The translations under genes were made by a program, and so were the position numbers. The notes under the pieces are model-generated. The model saw nothing but the letters and a program-made list of their open reading frames with translations, was not told where the DNA came from and searched no databases. A stretch of DNA of 64,000 bases from the NCBI GenBank assembly GCA_033239525.1, contig BSYO01000024.1, positions 13,945,268 to 14,009,267 on the forward strand, in the 5' to 3' direction. Below, piece after piece: positions 55,647 to 64,000 of the stretch. The stretch is from Nepenthes gracilis (Eukaryota > Streptophyta > Magnoliopsida > Caryophyllales > Nepenthaceae). The first letter of the stretch is position 1, and each line of letters opens with the position of its first letter.

Positions 55647-57127
55647 TGATACGTTTTTAGTCTGGATTATTGTATGAATTAGGGGGTCACTTAATCTTTT
55701 ACGATAGGTCAAATTGAAATGGGTCCGATCTTTATCACTTTAAATATGGATCTTGTGCAATACAACTAACAAATAAGATGTTAAAATATTAATAAGACTC
55801 ACTTTTTAATATATCTTTCGATACCCAAATCAAAAATCTTTCTGTGATGAGAGAAAGATGAATGATACATGTATGCGTAAATGCATGTAATGGGGGACTG
55901 AGTATTTTAGTGTGCCCGGCTAATGGGTGACTCATGGAGATGAAGGACTTGGCTTCGAGGAGTACACCCAGTAAAGGGGCAACTTACGGAGTCGGAGGAC
56001 TTAACTCCGAGGGATGCATTCAACTAGGGAGCAGCTTACATGAGAGCGTTCGACCGATGGACGACTTAGCAAAATAGAGGTCTATACTTCAGGTTGCACC
56101 CAACTAGGTGCGATTTTTATGAGTGCAACCAATTAATGGGCGGCTTACGAAAACGGAGGACAAGGTCCTCTGGGTGAGCCCTATCAGGGGACGCCTTGTT
56201 GTTGGATGCGCTCACAGGAGAACAACTGCCTAGAGGAGGAAAAATTGCTAGGCAACAATAGGAGAGAGAGGAGTGCCTGCTGGACTCCATTCTGACTACT
56301 AGCAATGAGGTTTTCTATGCCTTGAATCTTCTCTGCTGTCCTGGCGGCGTGAAAGGTCAGAGCGAACACAACGCCTCCACAATCACAAGCTTGGGTCAAA
56401 GGGTTATTTTGAATGCCAATAGCACTCTTACTCTGTTGAGGTTTCCTTTCAAGCTAAGCGTGGAGATGCGAGGATGAAAGTGCTTTGTTTCCCACGTTCT
56501 CTACCAAATTCCTTCGTTGGATGCTTGGGCATGGTCTTTGCCATTGTCGAGGAGTTAGCACTCGTTTAAAGGGGCTAGTAGTCCCACCTCTCTTGGTTCC
56601 TCCAAAGCTTCCTGGGGCTTGAGAATTCTTCTCATGTTTTGAGAGTTCTCTTTGCTTTAGCCCCTAGCTCTCCCTTCTCTCCTGTAAAAGAGAGGCGATA
56701 TATAGGGCGAGAGTCGCTTGGGTGTCAAGGCTGAACTGTCCTGCGATCATGGGTACCTAACGAGGCAACTATAACTGTTGGCAAATATTCTTTACTTCTC
56801 TGGGCGATCCTCTCACTGCAATTATGGCAGCTTCCTTTATAGAGAAGATTCGCTGTACAGCTTTTTTTTTTATTTTGGGTGGCACACAATCCTTGGAAAA
56901 AGATTTGTTATACTAGCACTGATAGGCTAGATTGTCGTGTGGCCGCTACAGCCCATGTGTTGACAGGGGCACATGGGCTTACCTGTTGAGCTAGAGCCGA
57001 CGGAACGTGTGAACTGAGGTGCGCGGGCTACTCGGTGGGCCTTGCATTGGGCTTGGAGAAGCTTTTAACGGGTTGTCCATTTGCTGTATTTTGGACTCTA
57101 GGTCAACCTACGATATCGAACCCATCA
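55647..57127 (-). mobile_element. Solo LTR, TGATG family, perfect duplication GTAAT
   Basis: On the minus strand it begins TGATGGGTTCGATATCG and ends TAAAAACGTATCA, 1481 bp, with GTAAT at 55642-55646 and 57128-57132. It contains a degenerate minisatellite at about 55880-56200 (CGTAAGCCGCCCATTAATTGG on the minus strand) that corresponds to the 28-bp repeat of the LTR at 60.7 kb. The ORFs inside it carry no known domain. Confidence 0.85.
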
Positions 57128-57132
57128 GTAAT

Positions 57133-58355
57133 AATATAAATATCGTCTTATTTTTTTATTTTATTCATTCTCTTTTTTTTTTCATCTCTTTTTCTATTTA
57201 GATAGAGTATAAAGTCATTCGTATTAGGTTATCTTTTTAAAATATCAAAATTAGATTGTCTATATAATCATTTTAAATTTAGGCATCTATTATAATTTAT
57301 ATAATATATCAAACTACCTATATTAAATATTTATACTTATTAAATATTTTTCTAAAAATTTTTAAAATAATTACATGTATTTTTTAAACTATCCTTAAAT
57401 AATCAAGTTTTATTTGTCGTATTATCCAATAACATTATTAAAAAAAAATAACATATCAAATTGAAACATATGAGGTGACAAGTGTATTAGACTGACAGGT
57501 GGGAGTAGTATGAGGTGACATCATTATAATCTTTAATTTATAAGAAACATATCAAATTGTACTCTTTTTGAGAGAGAAAAAAAGTACTTTGTATAATGTA
57601 ACATATCTTTCTCATATATGTATGTATGCGTGCACAAATATTAAGATACTAATTTAAATTAATTTTATTTTTTTATTTAATACTTAGCTATTTAAAAAAA
57701 TAAAAGCATGAAATAAGATAAGAAATATCCACTAAACCCAAAAGACATGATGATTAAGTGGTGATTACCTTTTTCATATTTAACAATAATGGCTAACAAA
57801 ATTGAAACAATTCTATTTTTATTGTTAATAATTATATATGTGTGTATTTTATATTTTATATTTTTGAAATATCAATAAAACTTATATATAAAAATTAAAT
57901 TATTAATAAATTATATATAAAACAAAAAATTAGCTGAGGTTATTGTCTGGGGGGACCTTGACTATCCGTTGAACCAATGCCAACGCAGCAAACCATAACC
58001 TCTCGGCCGTTATCAAAAAAAACAAAATAGCGAAAATTTAAATTCGCTCCCACTCTCAACCTGACGCGTGCGAAATTCTAAATTATTATTTTAATTATCA
58101 GATAAAATATTAAATTATTTTATTTTTCTTAATGAAAATCTGCATACAATTTTTTTATAAAATATTCACTTTAAATTTCCAGCTGTGAACACACCAGAAT
58201 GCTCCTTTCTGAGCTCCTCAAACCATGGTCAAGGCAATCCCTTAACCCTAGTCAAGCTTATAACATCTCACTCTTTAATATCTGACCCCACCCTCACCCT
58301 CAGGTTAATGTTCTCAATTTTTCGTGCTCTCACTCAGTGAACTCCACCGACTGCC
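57133..58355. promoter_or_regulatory. 5' flank of the FLA gene
   Basis: AT-rich to about 58150, then pyrimidine-rich to the ATG at 58356. It should contain the promoter and 5' UTR. I see no unambiguous TATA box. No repeat boundary is seen inside. Confidence 0.4.
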
Positions 58356-59612
58356 ATGGCTGCCCTCCGCATACTCATACTCTGTCTCTTTGCCATTTCC
58401 GCCGTCTACGCCCACAACATCACCGAAATCCTGTCAGATTATCCGGAATATAGCCAGTTCAACAGCTACCTTTCTCAAACGAAGCTCGCCGATGAAATCA
58501 ATGTTCGACAGACCATCACCGTTCTCGTCCTCAACAATGCCGCCATGGACGACCTTACTTCCAAGCACTCTCTTTCCGTCGTCAAGAACGAGCTCAGCCT
58601 CCACATCCTCTTGGACTATTACGACCCTAAGAAACTCCACTCCGTCTCTAAAGGAACCACACTCACTACCACTCTTTATCAAACTACCGGAAATGCCCCT
58701 GGAAACTTGGGCTTCGTCAACATCACCGACCTAAAGGGCGGTGCAGTCGGATTCGGATCGGCTGAGCCAGGATCCAAGCTCGACTCTACCTATGTCAAAT
58801 CTGTCAAGCAGATCCCCTACAACATCTCGGTGCTCGAGATCAGCAAGCCGATAACTGCTCAGAGTATCCTGACGGCGAAGTCGTCTAACGTTAACGTCAC
58901 GGCATTGCTTGAGAAGGCTGGATGCAAGACGTTCGCAGCGTTGATTGTATCGAGCGGCGTACTGAAGGTTTACGAGTCACAGATCGATAAAGGATTGACG
59001 ATCTTCGCGCCGAACGACGAGGCTTTCAAGGCAAAGGGAGTGCCGGATCTATCAAAGCTCAGCAACGCGGAGCTCGTCTCTCTGCTCCAGTACCACGCGC
59101 TGAACAGTTACACGTCTAAGGGGTCGCTGAAGACGACGAAGGATTCCATCTCTACTCTAGCTACTTCCGGTGCGGGTAAATACGATCTGACGGCGACTTC
59201 TTCCGGCGACGAAGTTGTCCTCCATACCGGCGTTGATGATTCGAGGATTTCTGGCGTCGTGCTTGATTCTACTCCTCTTGTCATCTTCACTGTTGATAAT
59301 GTGCTTCTCCCTAAGGAGTTGTTCGGGAAATCTCCATCTCCTGCCCCGGCTCCGGCGCCAGAATCGGAAACTCCGTCTCCGGCGCCGATTTCCACTCCGA
59401 TTCCGGCTCCCGCATCCGAAGCTCCAGCTCCGATTACGTCCTCGCCGCCGTCTCCGGCGACTGAGACGCCTGAATCTTCTCCGGCGGATGCCCCTGCAGT
59501 GAAGTCAGAGAACAGTTCGTCTGATAACACCGCCGGTGTGGTTGAAGCTCCGGCGTTGTTGAAATCTCTGCCATTGGTTTCAATAGTCACCGCGTTGGTA
59601 TTCTTGTCCTAA
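58356..59612 (+). CDS. FLA: Fasciclin-like arabinogalactan protein, two FAS1 domains
   Basis: An intronless gene for 418 residues. Residues 1-20 are a signal peptide ([19 protein letters not shown]), followed by HNITEIL, the usual mature start. The first FAS1 domain is at about 22-165 ([28 protein letters not shown]); the second is at about 185-325 ([31 protein letters not shown]). A Pro/Ala/Ser-rich segment at 328-390 with [14 protein letters not shown] motifs is a site for hydroxyproline arabinogalactan glycosylation. The C-terminal hydrophobic stretch (about 400-418) fits a GPI-anchor signal. Such proteins sit on the outer plasma membrane or in the cell wall and act in adhesion, root and cell-wall development. 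By memory the sequence is closest to Arabidopsis FLA10 and FLA8. The frame is intact; the first ATG is taken because the signal peptide follows at once. Confidence 0.95.
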   Translation: MAALRILILCLFAISAVYAHNITEILSDYPEYSQFNSYLSQTKLADEINVRQTITVLVLNNAAMDDLTSKHSLSVVKNELSLHILLDYYDPKKLHSVSKGTTLTTTLYQTTGNAPGNLGFVNITDLKGGAVGFGSAEPGSKLDSTYVKSVKQIPYNISVLEISKPITAQSILTAKSSNVNVTALLEKAGCKTFAALIVSSGVLKVYESQIDKGLTIFAPNDEAFKAKGVPDLSKLSNAELVSLLQYHALNSYTSKGSLKTTKDSISTLATSGAGKYDLTATSSGDEVVLHTGVDDSRISGVVLDSTPLVIFTVDNVLLPKELFGKSPSPAPAPAPESETPSPAPISTPIPAPASEAPAPITSSPPSPATETPESSPADAPAVKSENSSSDNTAGVVEAPALLKSLPLVSIVTALVFLS

Positions 59613-60722
59613 ATTGTCATTCCAACCTCCATTTTCCTGGTGTCAGTTAGCACAGCTGCGCATTTTAGCAGCGATAGTGTGGTTATTTGTGCCTTTGATT
59701 TTCTCTCTCTTCGGTTTGAAATTCTTTTTCAGGCTCTTTGTCGATGCTGTTCTATTTACTATTTATCTTATTTATTAACTTCTGAGAATCCAACGGTGGA
59801 GATTACTCTATCGGGTTGGAGTGGAGCCCCTTCTCGTTTATGAACACAACATTAACTTAAAAGACGTATACGTTTGCTTTTTAGTTGTGTTTTTATGATA
59901 TTTTTATAAGACTTCTAATCATATAATATTTTCTATATTTATTTATATAAATTATATTATTTAAATATATTTATAAAGCAGTTAAAAAATCAAAAACAAT
60001 ATTTTTTTTTGAAAATTCTCTTTTTAATTAATCCGTGAAGAGACGCTCACATTGGGAGTAGCACAGCAAAAGTAAAACTTCAAGATACGGACTGTCAGGG
60101 GCTGCGCCATAAATCTCCACTTAAACGGTCAATTTTTTTTAATTTATAAATAAAAACAATTGAATGTTTTCGACCATTGGATTTTATCTGCTCGGTCAAG
60201 ATCGAGCAACGCACGCCTTATGTGGCACCATGATTAGTGCGGCGCCGGCGCGGTGTGTTGTGCTATAGTGGGCCCTAATTTTCAGTCATTATTAAAATAT
60301 AATTGTGTGATATAATATTTATTTTTTAATATTATTTTATTAAAATAAAAAAATTAATAAAATATTTTATGTTAAAATATTTTAAGAGTGGCTAAGTAAT
60401 TTTCTTTTGAAACTACTGTAAAATTTTATTATTTTTCTTGATATATTATTCTTGCTATTATAAAAACATATTATTAGTTATTTTTATTTCTATTATTCAC
60501 ACTGTAGTGTATCGCAAATAATTTTGCTCCAAGAGATTATTTGTAACATAACTTCAAATATAATATGGATAATTTGGGACATAAAATTTTGTAATTTTTC
60601 TTTAATTCTGCAGAAAGTTTTACAAAAATATTATTTATACAATTTGTATATTTAATTGTTTGTCTATTTCTCATTCCTTGGACTTAGATTAGAAGAAAAG
60701 GAGGAGCTTGTGGTATTGAGAT
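59613..60722. other. FLA 3' flank and spacer
   Basis: The first 200-250 bp are T-rich and should be the FLA 3' UTR. A GC-rich patch at about 60180-60270 (GCGGCGCCGGCGCGG) lies in otherwise AT-rich DNA and has no visible gene. No further feature is seen. Confidence 0.45.
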
Positions 60723-61069
60723 TGATGGGTCTAGGTCTCGTAATAAGCTCACAATCTATTATAATTCCTTCAAAATAAAAGTCATACATTATTTTTGGAG
60801 AAATAATACATATGTAAATCTCACTATAAAAGTAAACATCTTCAAGCATTAAAGGACAAATCAGATAAATTCAAAGAAGATCCATAAGGCTTCATATAAC
60901 TCGAAAAATGGCATAACCGTTACTATCTGATCTCTAATGAGAACAAACTGATGGCCAAGAGACCCTCGATCTCCTCTCATCCATGAGGCCCCTTGACTCT
61001 CCACCCGTCCGGGGGCCCTCGGCCACCTACGGTTCTTGAGGCTTTTACTTCTCTCGTTTGAAGGCTGTC

Positions 61070-61330
61070 GGCCCTTCGTCGCCAAGAGGCCCTCACCCTT
61101 CCTCCCGTCCAGAGGCCATTAGTCTTCCACCTGTCAGGAGACCCTCAGCCCTCCTCCTGTCTGGAGGCCATTGGTCCTCCATCTATGAGGCACGGAAGCT
61201 ATCAACCCTCCACCACCAGGAGGCTCTCAGCCCTCCTCCCGTCTGGAGGCCATCAACCCTCCGCTGTCCGGAGGCCCTTAGCCATCCGTCAGCCAAGAGG
61301 CCTTCAGCCATCCATCCTCAAGTCACGATC
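61070..61330 (+). repeat. GGAGGCC/CCTCC minisatellite in the LTR
   Basis: About ten degenerate units of roughly 24-26 bp of the type GAGGCCnTCAGCCCTCC followed by TCCCGTCT. It makes the plus strand open for 110 codons at 61058-61390, which I treat as a by-product. Confidence 0.7.
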
Positions 61331-61434
61331 CCTCTATCTCGAAGTCAGGAGCTCGCTATCCAAGAGTTAACCCTCCGATCAGGTAATTAGAACGTTAACT
61401 CACTAGTGCAACTTAGTCCTTCTCCTCTAAGCCG

Positions 61435-61875
61435 CCTTCCACGGGTGCACATATAAGCCACCATTCTATCGGGCGCACCTCTAGGTCGTCCCTCTATCGG
61501 ACGCGCCTATAAGCCGCCCCTCTACGGGACGTGCCTATAAGCCGCCCCTCCTCGGGCGCGCCTATAAGCCGCTTCTTTGTCGAGAGCACCTCCAAGTCGC
61601 CTTCCACAGGTACACCTGTAAGCCGCCCTTCTGTCAGGCGCACCTCTAAGCTATCCTCTGTCGGGCCCACCTATAAGTTACCCCTCTACCGGACGCACCT
61701 CTAAGTTACCTATCTGCCAAGCGCACCCTCAAGTCGCCTTCCGCGTGTGCACCTATAAGCCGTCATTCTACCGGACACACCTATAAGTAGCCCATCTACC
61801 GGGCCCATATCTAAGTCGCCCTCCGTGGGAGTATAGGTAAGCCGCCCTCTGCCGAGCGTATTCACGGAGCCAAAT
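61435..61875 (+). repeat. 28-bp minisatellite in the LTR
   Basis: About fifteen degenerate units of CGGGCGCACCTATAAGCCGC plus CCCTCTAC. Units at about 61498, 61526 and 61554 are nearly identical. Many contain CTATAAGCC. The reverse solo LTR at 55.6 kb has a more degraded version. Confidence 0.8.
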
Positions 61876-62496
61876 ACATCCCTCTCACACTCCCCTCATC
61901 GTTGTATCTTTGTATTCCCCTCACGTTTACTTTTAAAGGTATATTCCTCCATTTATTATAGAAAATATCTGACTTGAGTATTGGAGTGTCAACGGGGAAT
62001 ATTTCTCGTTGTTCTTTTGACCTCTTGTTTATGATTCATGTTATGCAGGTTTCAGGTTATTAGCAATGGAGACCGGACCCGATCCAGATTGACCCGTAAC
62101 GAAAATTTGGAAGGCTTCCTAATCCGTACAACAATCGAGAACTCAGGACACAACAGAAATATTTTAAATATTTTTATATATGATCATTAGTATAGTTATA
62201 TAATTAAGATATTATATTATTAAAAATATGTTAAAAATAGCTAACCAAAAAATAATAAAAAAAATTAAAAAGTAATTAAGCAAAATTTTTCTAGAGTATA
62301 ATTAGTCTTCGGTTGATTAATTTGGGTTTCAGACATCTCAATTAATTTTTAGACATAAGAGGTCTTAAATTAAATTTCTTAGATTAAATTATTAACAGCA
62401 TATCTGATAAATTAAAACTATATTTCATTTTAGTCTTATTTTTAATAAAATAATAAATTTATTATTTAATGAGTAAATTTTAATAATAAATTTTTA

Positions 62497-63633
62497 TATG
62501 GACGCTAGTCACAGGCTGGCCCACGAAGAAGAAAACGATCCAAATCTACAACGATCGAATTTCGCCTGGACGGTTAACGCTACTGTTAACCGAATAAAGA
62601 GCAAGTAGGCCGGCAGAAGCCCAAAAGTAGGATGGCCGATTAAAGCCTAGAACAGTCAACGCTTCCTTTGACCAAAGAAATGGCCAGTAAACTGGTTAGG
62701 GCCTAAGACGTACCCAGCCCAAGCATTAATTGGTCCACATGTCCATCTCAGAGCGACAATGGTCATCTGTCCTAACTTTTTGCATATCCAATAAGGCAAG
62801 CTCCACGGTAACTGTAATATTCCGGATATATATATATATATATATATTTTCCATTTTAGTTTTCTTTTATTCCAAAATCCGAATCGATATTTGGGAGACA
62901 ACAGGCGCACTCCGGGCGCCAACCCAGGTTCGGGTTCGTGACAGTAACGGTCACCTCCAAAATCAGTACGCATTTCGGGAGGAATGCGCTAGAATCTGTG
63001 CGCTATTTGTTGGAAACTCTAGCAGTTACAAAACACATAATGAAGGAGATTAATCTCTTGGACCTTTACAGCCAAAGGTGCTCACGCCTATACTAAAAAA
63101 GGCAACGATCCTTAACAGTGCGCGAGCATCCAAACATTCTGCGTAAAAAAAGCAACCTAGAGCTATGGCTATAAAAGGTCATGGAAGCTCCCTTCAAAGG
63201 TACGCTCTCGAATACACTCTGAATTGCCTAAACACTCCTCTTGCTCGCAAAAGCCCTCAAATAACCTCAAACTCTTAGAAGCTTTTTAACTCTCTTGGGC
63301 CTTCAAGCGCTCTCTCTCTCAGCTACCAATTCCCAACGAACTCTGTACTGAGAGGTCCTATTCTTCATGAGTAACCACATAAGTAACTCATCCTACGAGT
63401 ATGTTCCAATTACACAAACACTTGTCAGTATTCATACTGCATCCACCTTCTCATTTCAAAAGGTCAATTATTAATTTGAGCATTGGAGTGTTTTCTGTGG
63501 AACCAAATCTCGCCGTCACCTGACCTCTTATTTAAAATTATAGTGTGCAAAATCTAAAACTAAGTGAATGGAGACCAAAATCTAACGAACTATTCGACTT
63601 GAATCTGTTCAAATTTGGATTTAGGATGCATCA
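62497..63633 (+). mobile_element. 5' LTR of an element running off the right edge
   Basis: The right end GGATGCATCA is followed by the primer site. The LTR contains TATA (GGCTATAAAAGG, about 63167), a pyrimidine-rich leader and the family block TTTGAGCATTGGAGTG ... GGAGACC. The left end is approximate because the expected TGATGG reads as TATATGG near 62496. It aligns across the nested insertion in the LTR at 2.2-4.1 kb. Confidence 0.72.
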
Positions 63634-63634
63634 T

Positions 63635-63652
63635 TGGCGCCGTCTGTAGGAA
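63635..63652 (+). other. Primer binding site of the right-edge element
   Basis: TGGCGCCGTCTGTAGGAA begins one base after the LTR end. It has the same core as the primer site of the complete Tat element. Confidence 0.8.
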
Positions 63653-63717
63653 GCTTACAAAACACTAACCATTTTTCATCTTCGCAACAACTCTTAAAGT
63701 CAGTATCATCAGGCAAG

Positions 63718-64000
63718 ATGGTGAACCCCAGAGCCCAAGCTAGCGTTCCCACTAGTGATGTTGCATAATCTAGTTAGAGGAGGACCTGCGCCATTCCTCC
63801 AAAACCTAGCAGAGCATATGAGTAATATGAACAAAATACTCTAGATACTCTGCACCTGTTAGGACAAGAAGAAGCAGGGGGCTCAGCCCTCCACAACTCC
63901 TACCTAGACCTCCGGGAGAAGAGACCAGAGGATGAAGGAGCCAACCAAGAAAGCCACGTGGGCGGCCAACTCTCGTACTCTGGAGGCTTCCAACGCCCAA
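63718..64000 (+). pseudogene. Start of gag of the right-edge element (partial)
   Basis: The ATG at 63718 gives MVNPRAQASVPTSDVA, then a stop. The start is similar in spacing and sequence to MVSTRAQQAHHP of the complete Tat element. Later sequence is Glu/Arg-rich in a shifted frame. The rest is outside the window. Confidence 0.6.

Larger units (their letters stand above)
60723..62155 (+). mobile_element. Solo LTR, TGATG family, with internal minisatellites
   Basis: It starts TGATGGGTCTAGG and ends GGACACAACA, flanked by GAGAT (60718-60722) and GAAAT (62156-62160), one mismatch. The 3' block CTGACTTGAGTATTGGAGTG ... GCAATGGAGACCGGACCCG is shared with the family. No TTGGCGCC primer site follows, so it is a solo LTR of 1433 bp. 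Confidence 0.78.

Noticed and set aside
60180..60270. GC-rich GCGGCGCCGGCGCGG patch as a MITE end
   Set aside because: No matching inverted end or target duplication could be found.
61058..61390. 110-codon Pro/Ser-rich ORF
   Set aside because: It is the translation of a degenerate minisatellite inside a solo LTR.
1..64000. CRISPR arrays, bacterial operons or phage genes
   Set aside because: The tandem repeats lack the repeat-spacer pattern; gene structure, introns and element types are those of a plant nucleus.

Overview
The window is nuclear DNA of a eudicot-type flowering plant. The evidence is AT-rich intergenic DNA, spliced plant genes (a CYP704-type cytochrome P450, an Aurora-3 kinase, a PLS/E-class pentatricopeptide protein and a fasciclin-like arabinogalactan protein), and a dense load of plant Ty1/Copia and Ty3/Gypsy elements. 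I see no bacterial operon, CRISPR array, rRNA or clear tRNA gene.

Genes. (1) A six-exon CYP704-family P450 on the minus strand, 10668-15026, apparently intact (about 510 codons), with a retroelement LTR inside its first intron. (2) A single-exon PPR gene on the minus strand, 33821-35947. (3) A six-exon Aurora kinase of the AUR3 type on the plus strand, 36409-38743, divergent from the PPR gene across only 461 bp. (4) A single-exon fasciclin-like arabinogalactan protein on the plus strand, 58356-59612. All other long open frames that I examined lie in transposable elements or are shadows.

Mobile DNA. The largest unit is a complete Ty3/Gypsy element of the Tat lineage at 43753-53968. It has TGTT...AACA LTRs, a 5-bp target duplication ATAAT, a tRNA-Asp-like primer site, gag-protease-RT-RNase H-second RNase H-integrase (all broken by small indels), a 55-59 bp tandem-repeat block, and an antisense gene with its own TATA box and a likely intron. 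A degraded Ty1/Copia element fills 27607-33785 and ends 35 bp from the PPR stop codon. A heavily decayed chromovirus-like Gypsy element lies at about 22.4-25.8 kb. A family of LTRs beginning TGATG occurs at least nine times (2.2, 6.0, 8.4, 13.5, 17.5, 18.6, 40.2, 55.6, 60.7 and 62.5 kb), mostly as solo LTRs, several with recognisable target duplications. The last copy carries a primer site and the start of gag and runs off the right edge.

Layout: 0-4.2 kb, tail of a Tat-like element with a 57-bp minisatellite and a 3' LTR that is itself interrupted by another solo LTR; 4.2-10.6 kb, AT-rich spacer, one solo LTR and local tandem duplications; 10.6-15.0 kb, P450; 15-27 kb, repeats, a MITE, two solo LTRs and the dead chromovirus; 27.6-33.8 kb, Copia; 33.8-38.8 kb, PPR/Aurora pair; 39-43.7 kb, solo LTR and spacer; 43.7-54 kb, Tat element; 54-58.3 kb, spacer and solo LTR; 58.3-59.6 kb, FLA; 59.6-64 kb, two more LTRs of the TGATG family.

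The four host genes show no evident pathway link. All calls come from reading the sequence and from remembered family features; no database search was run.
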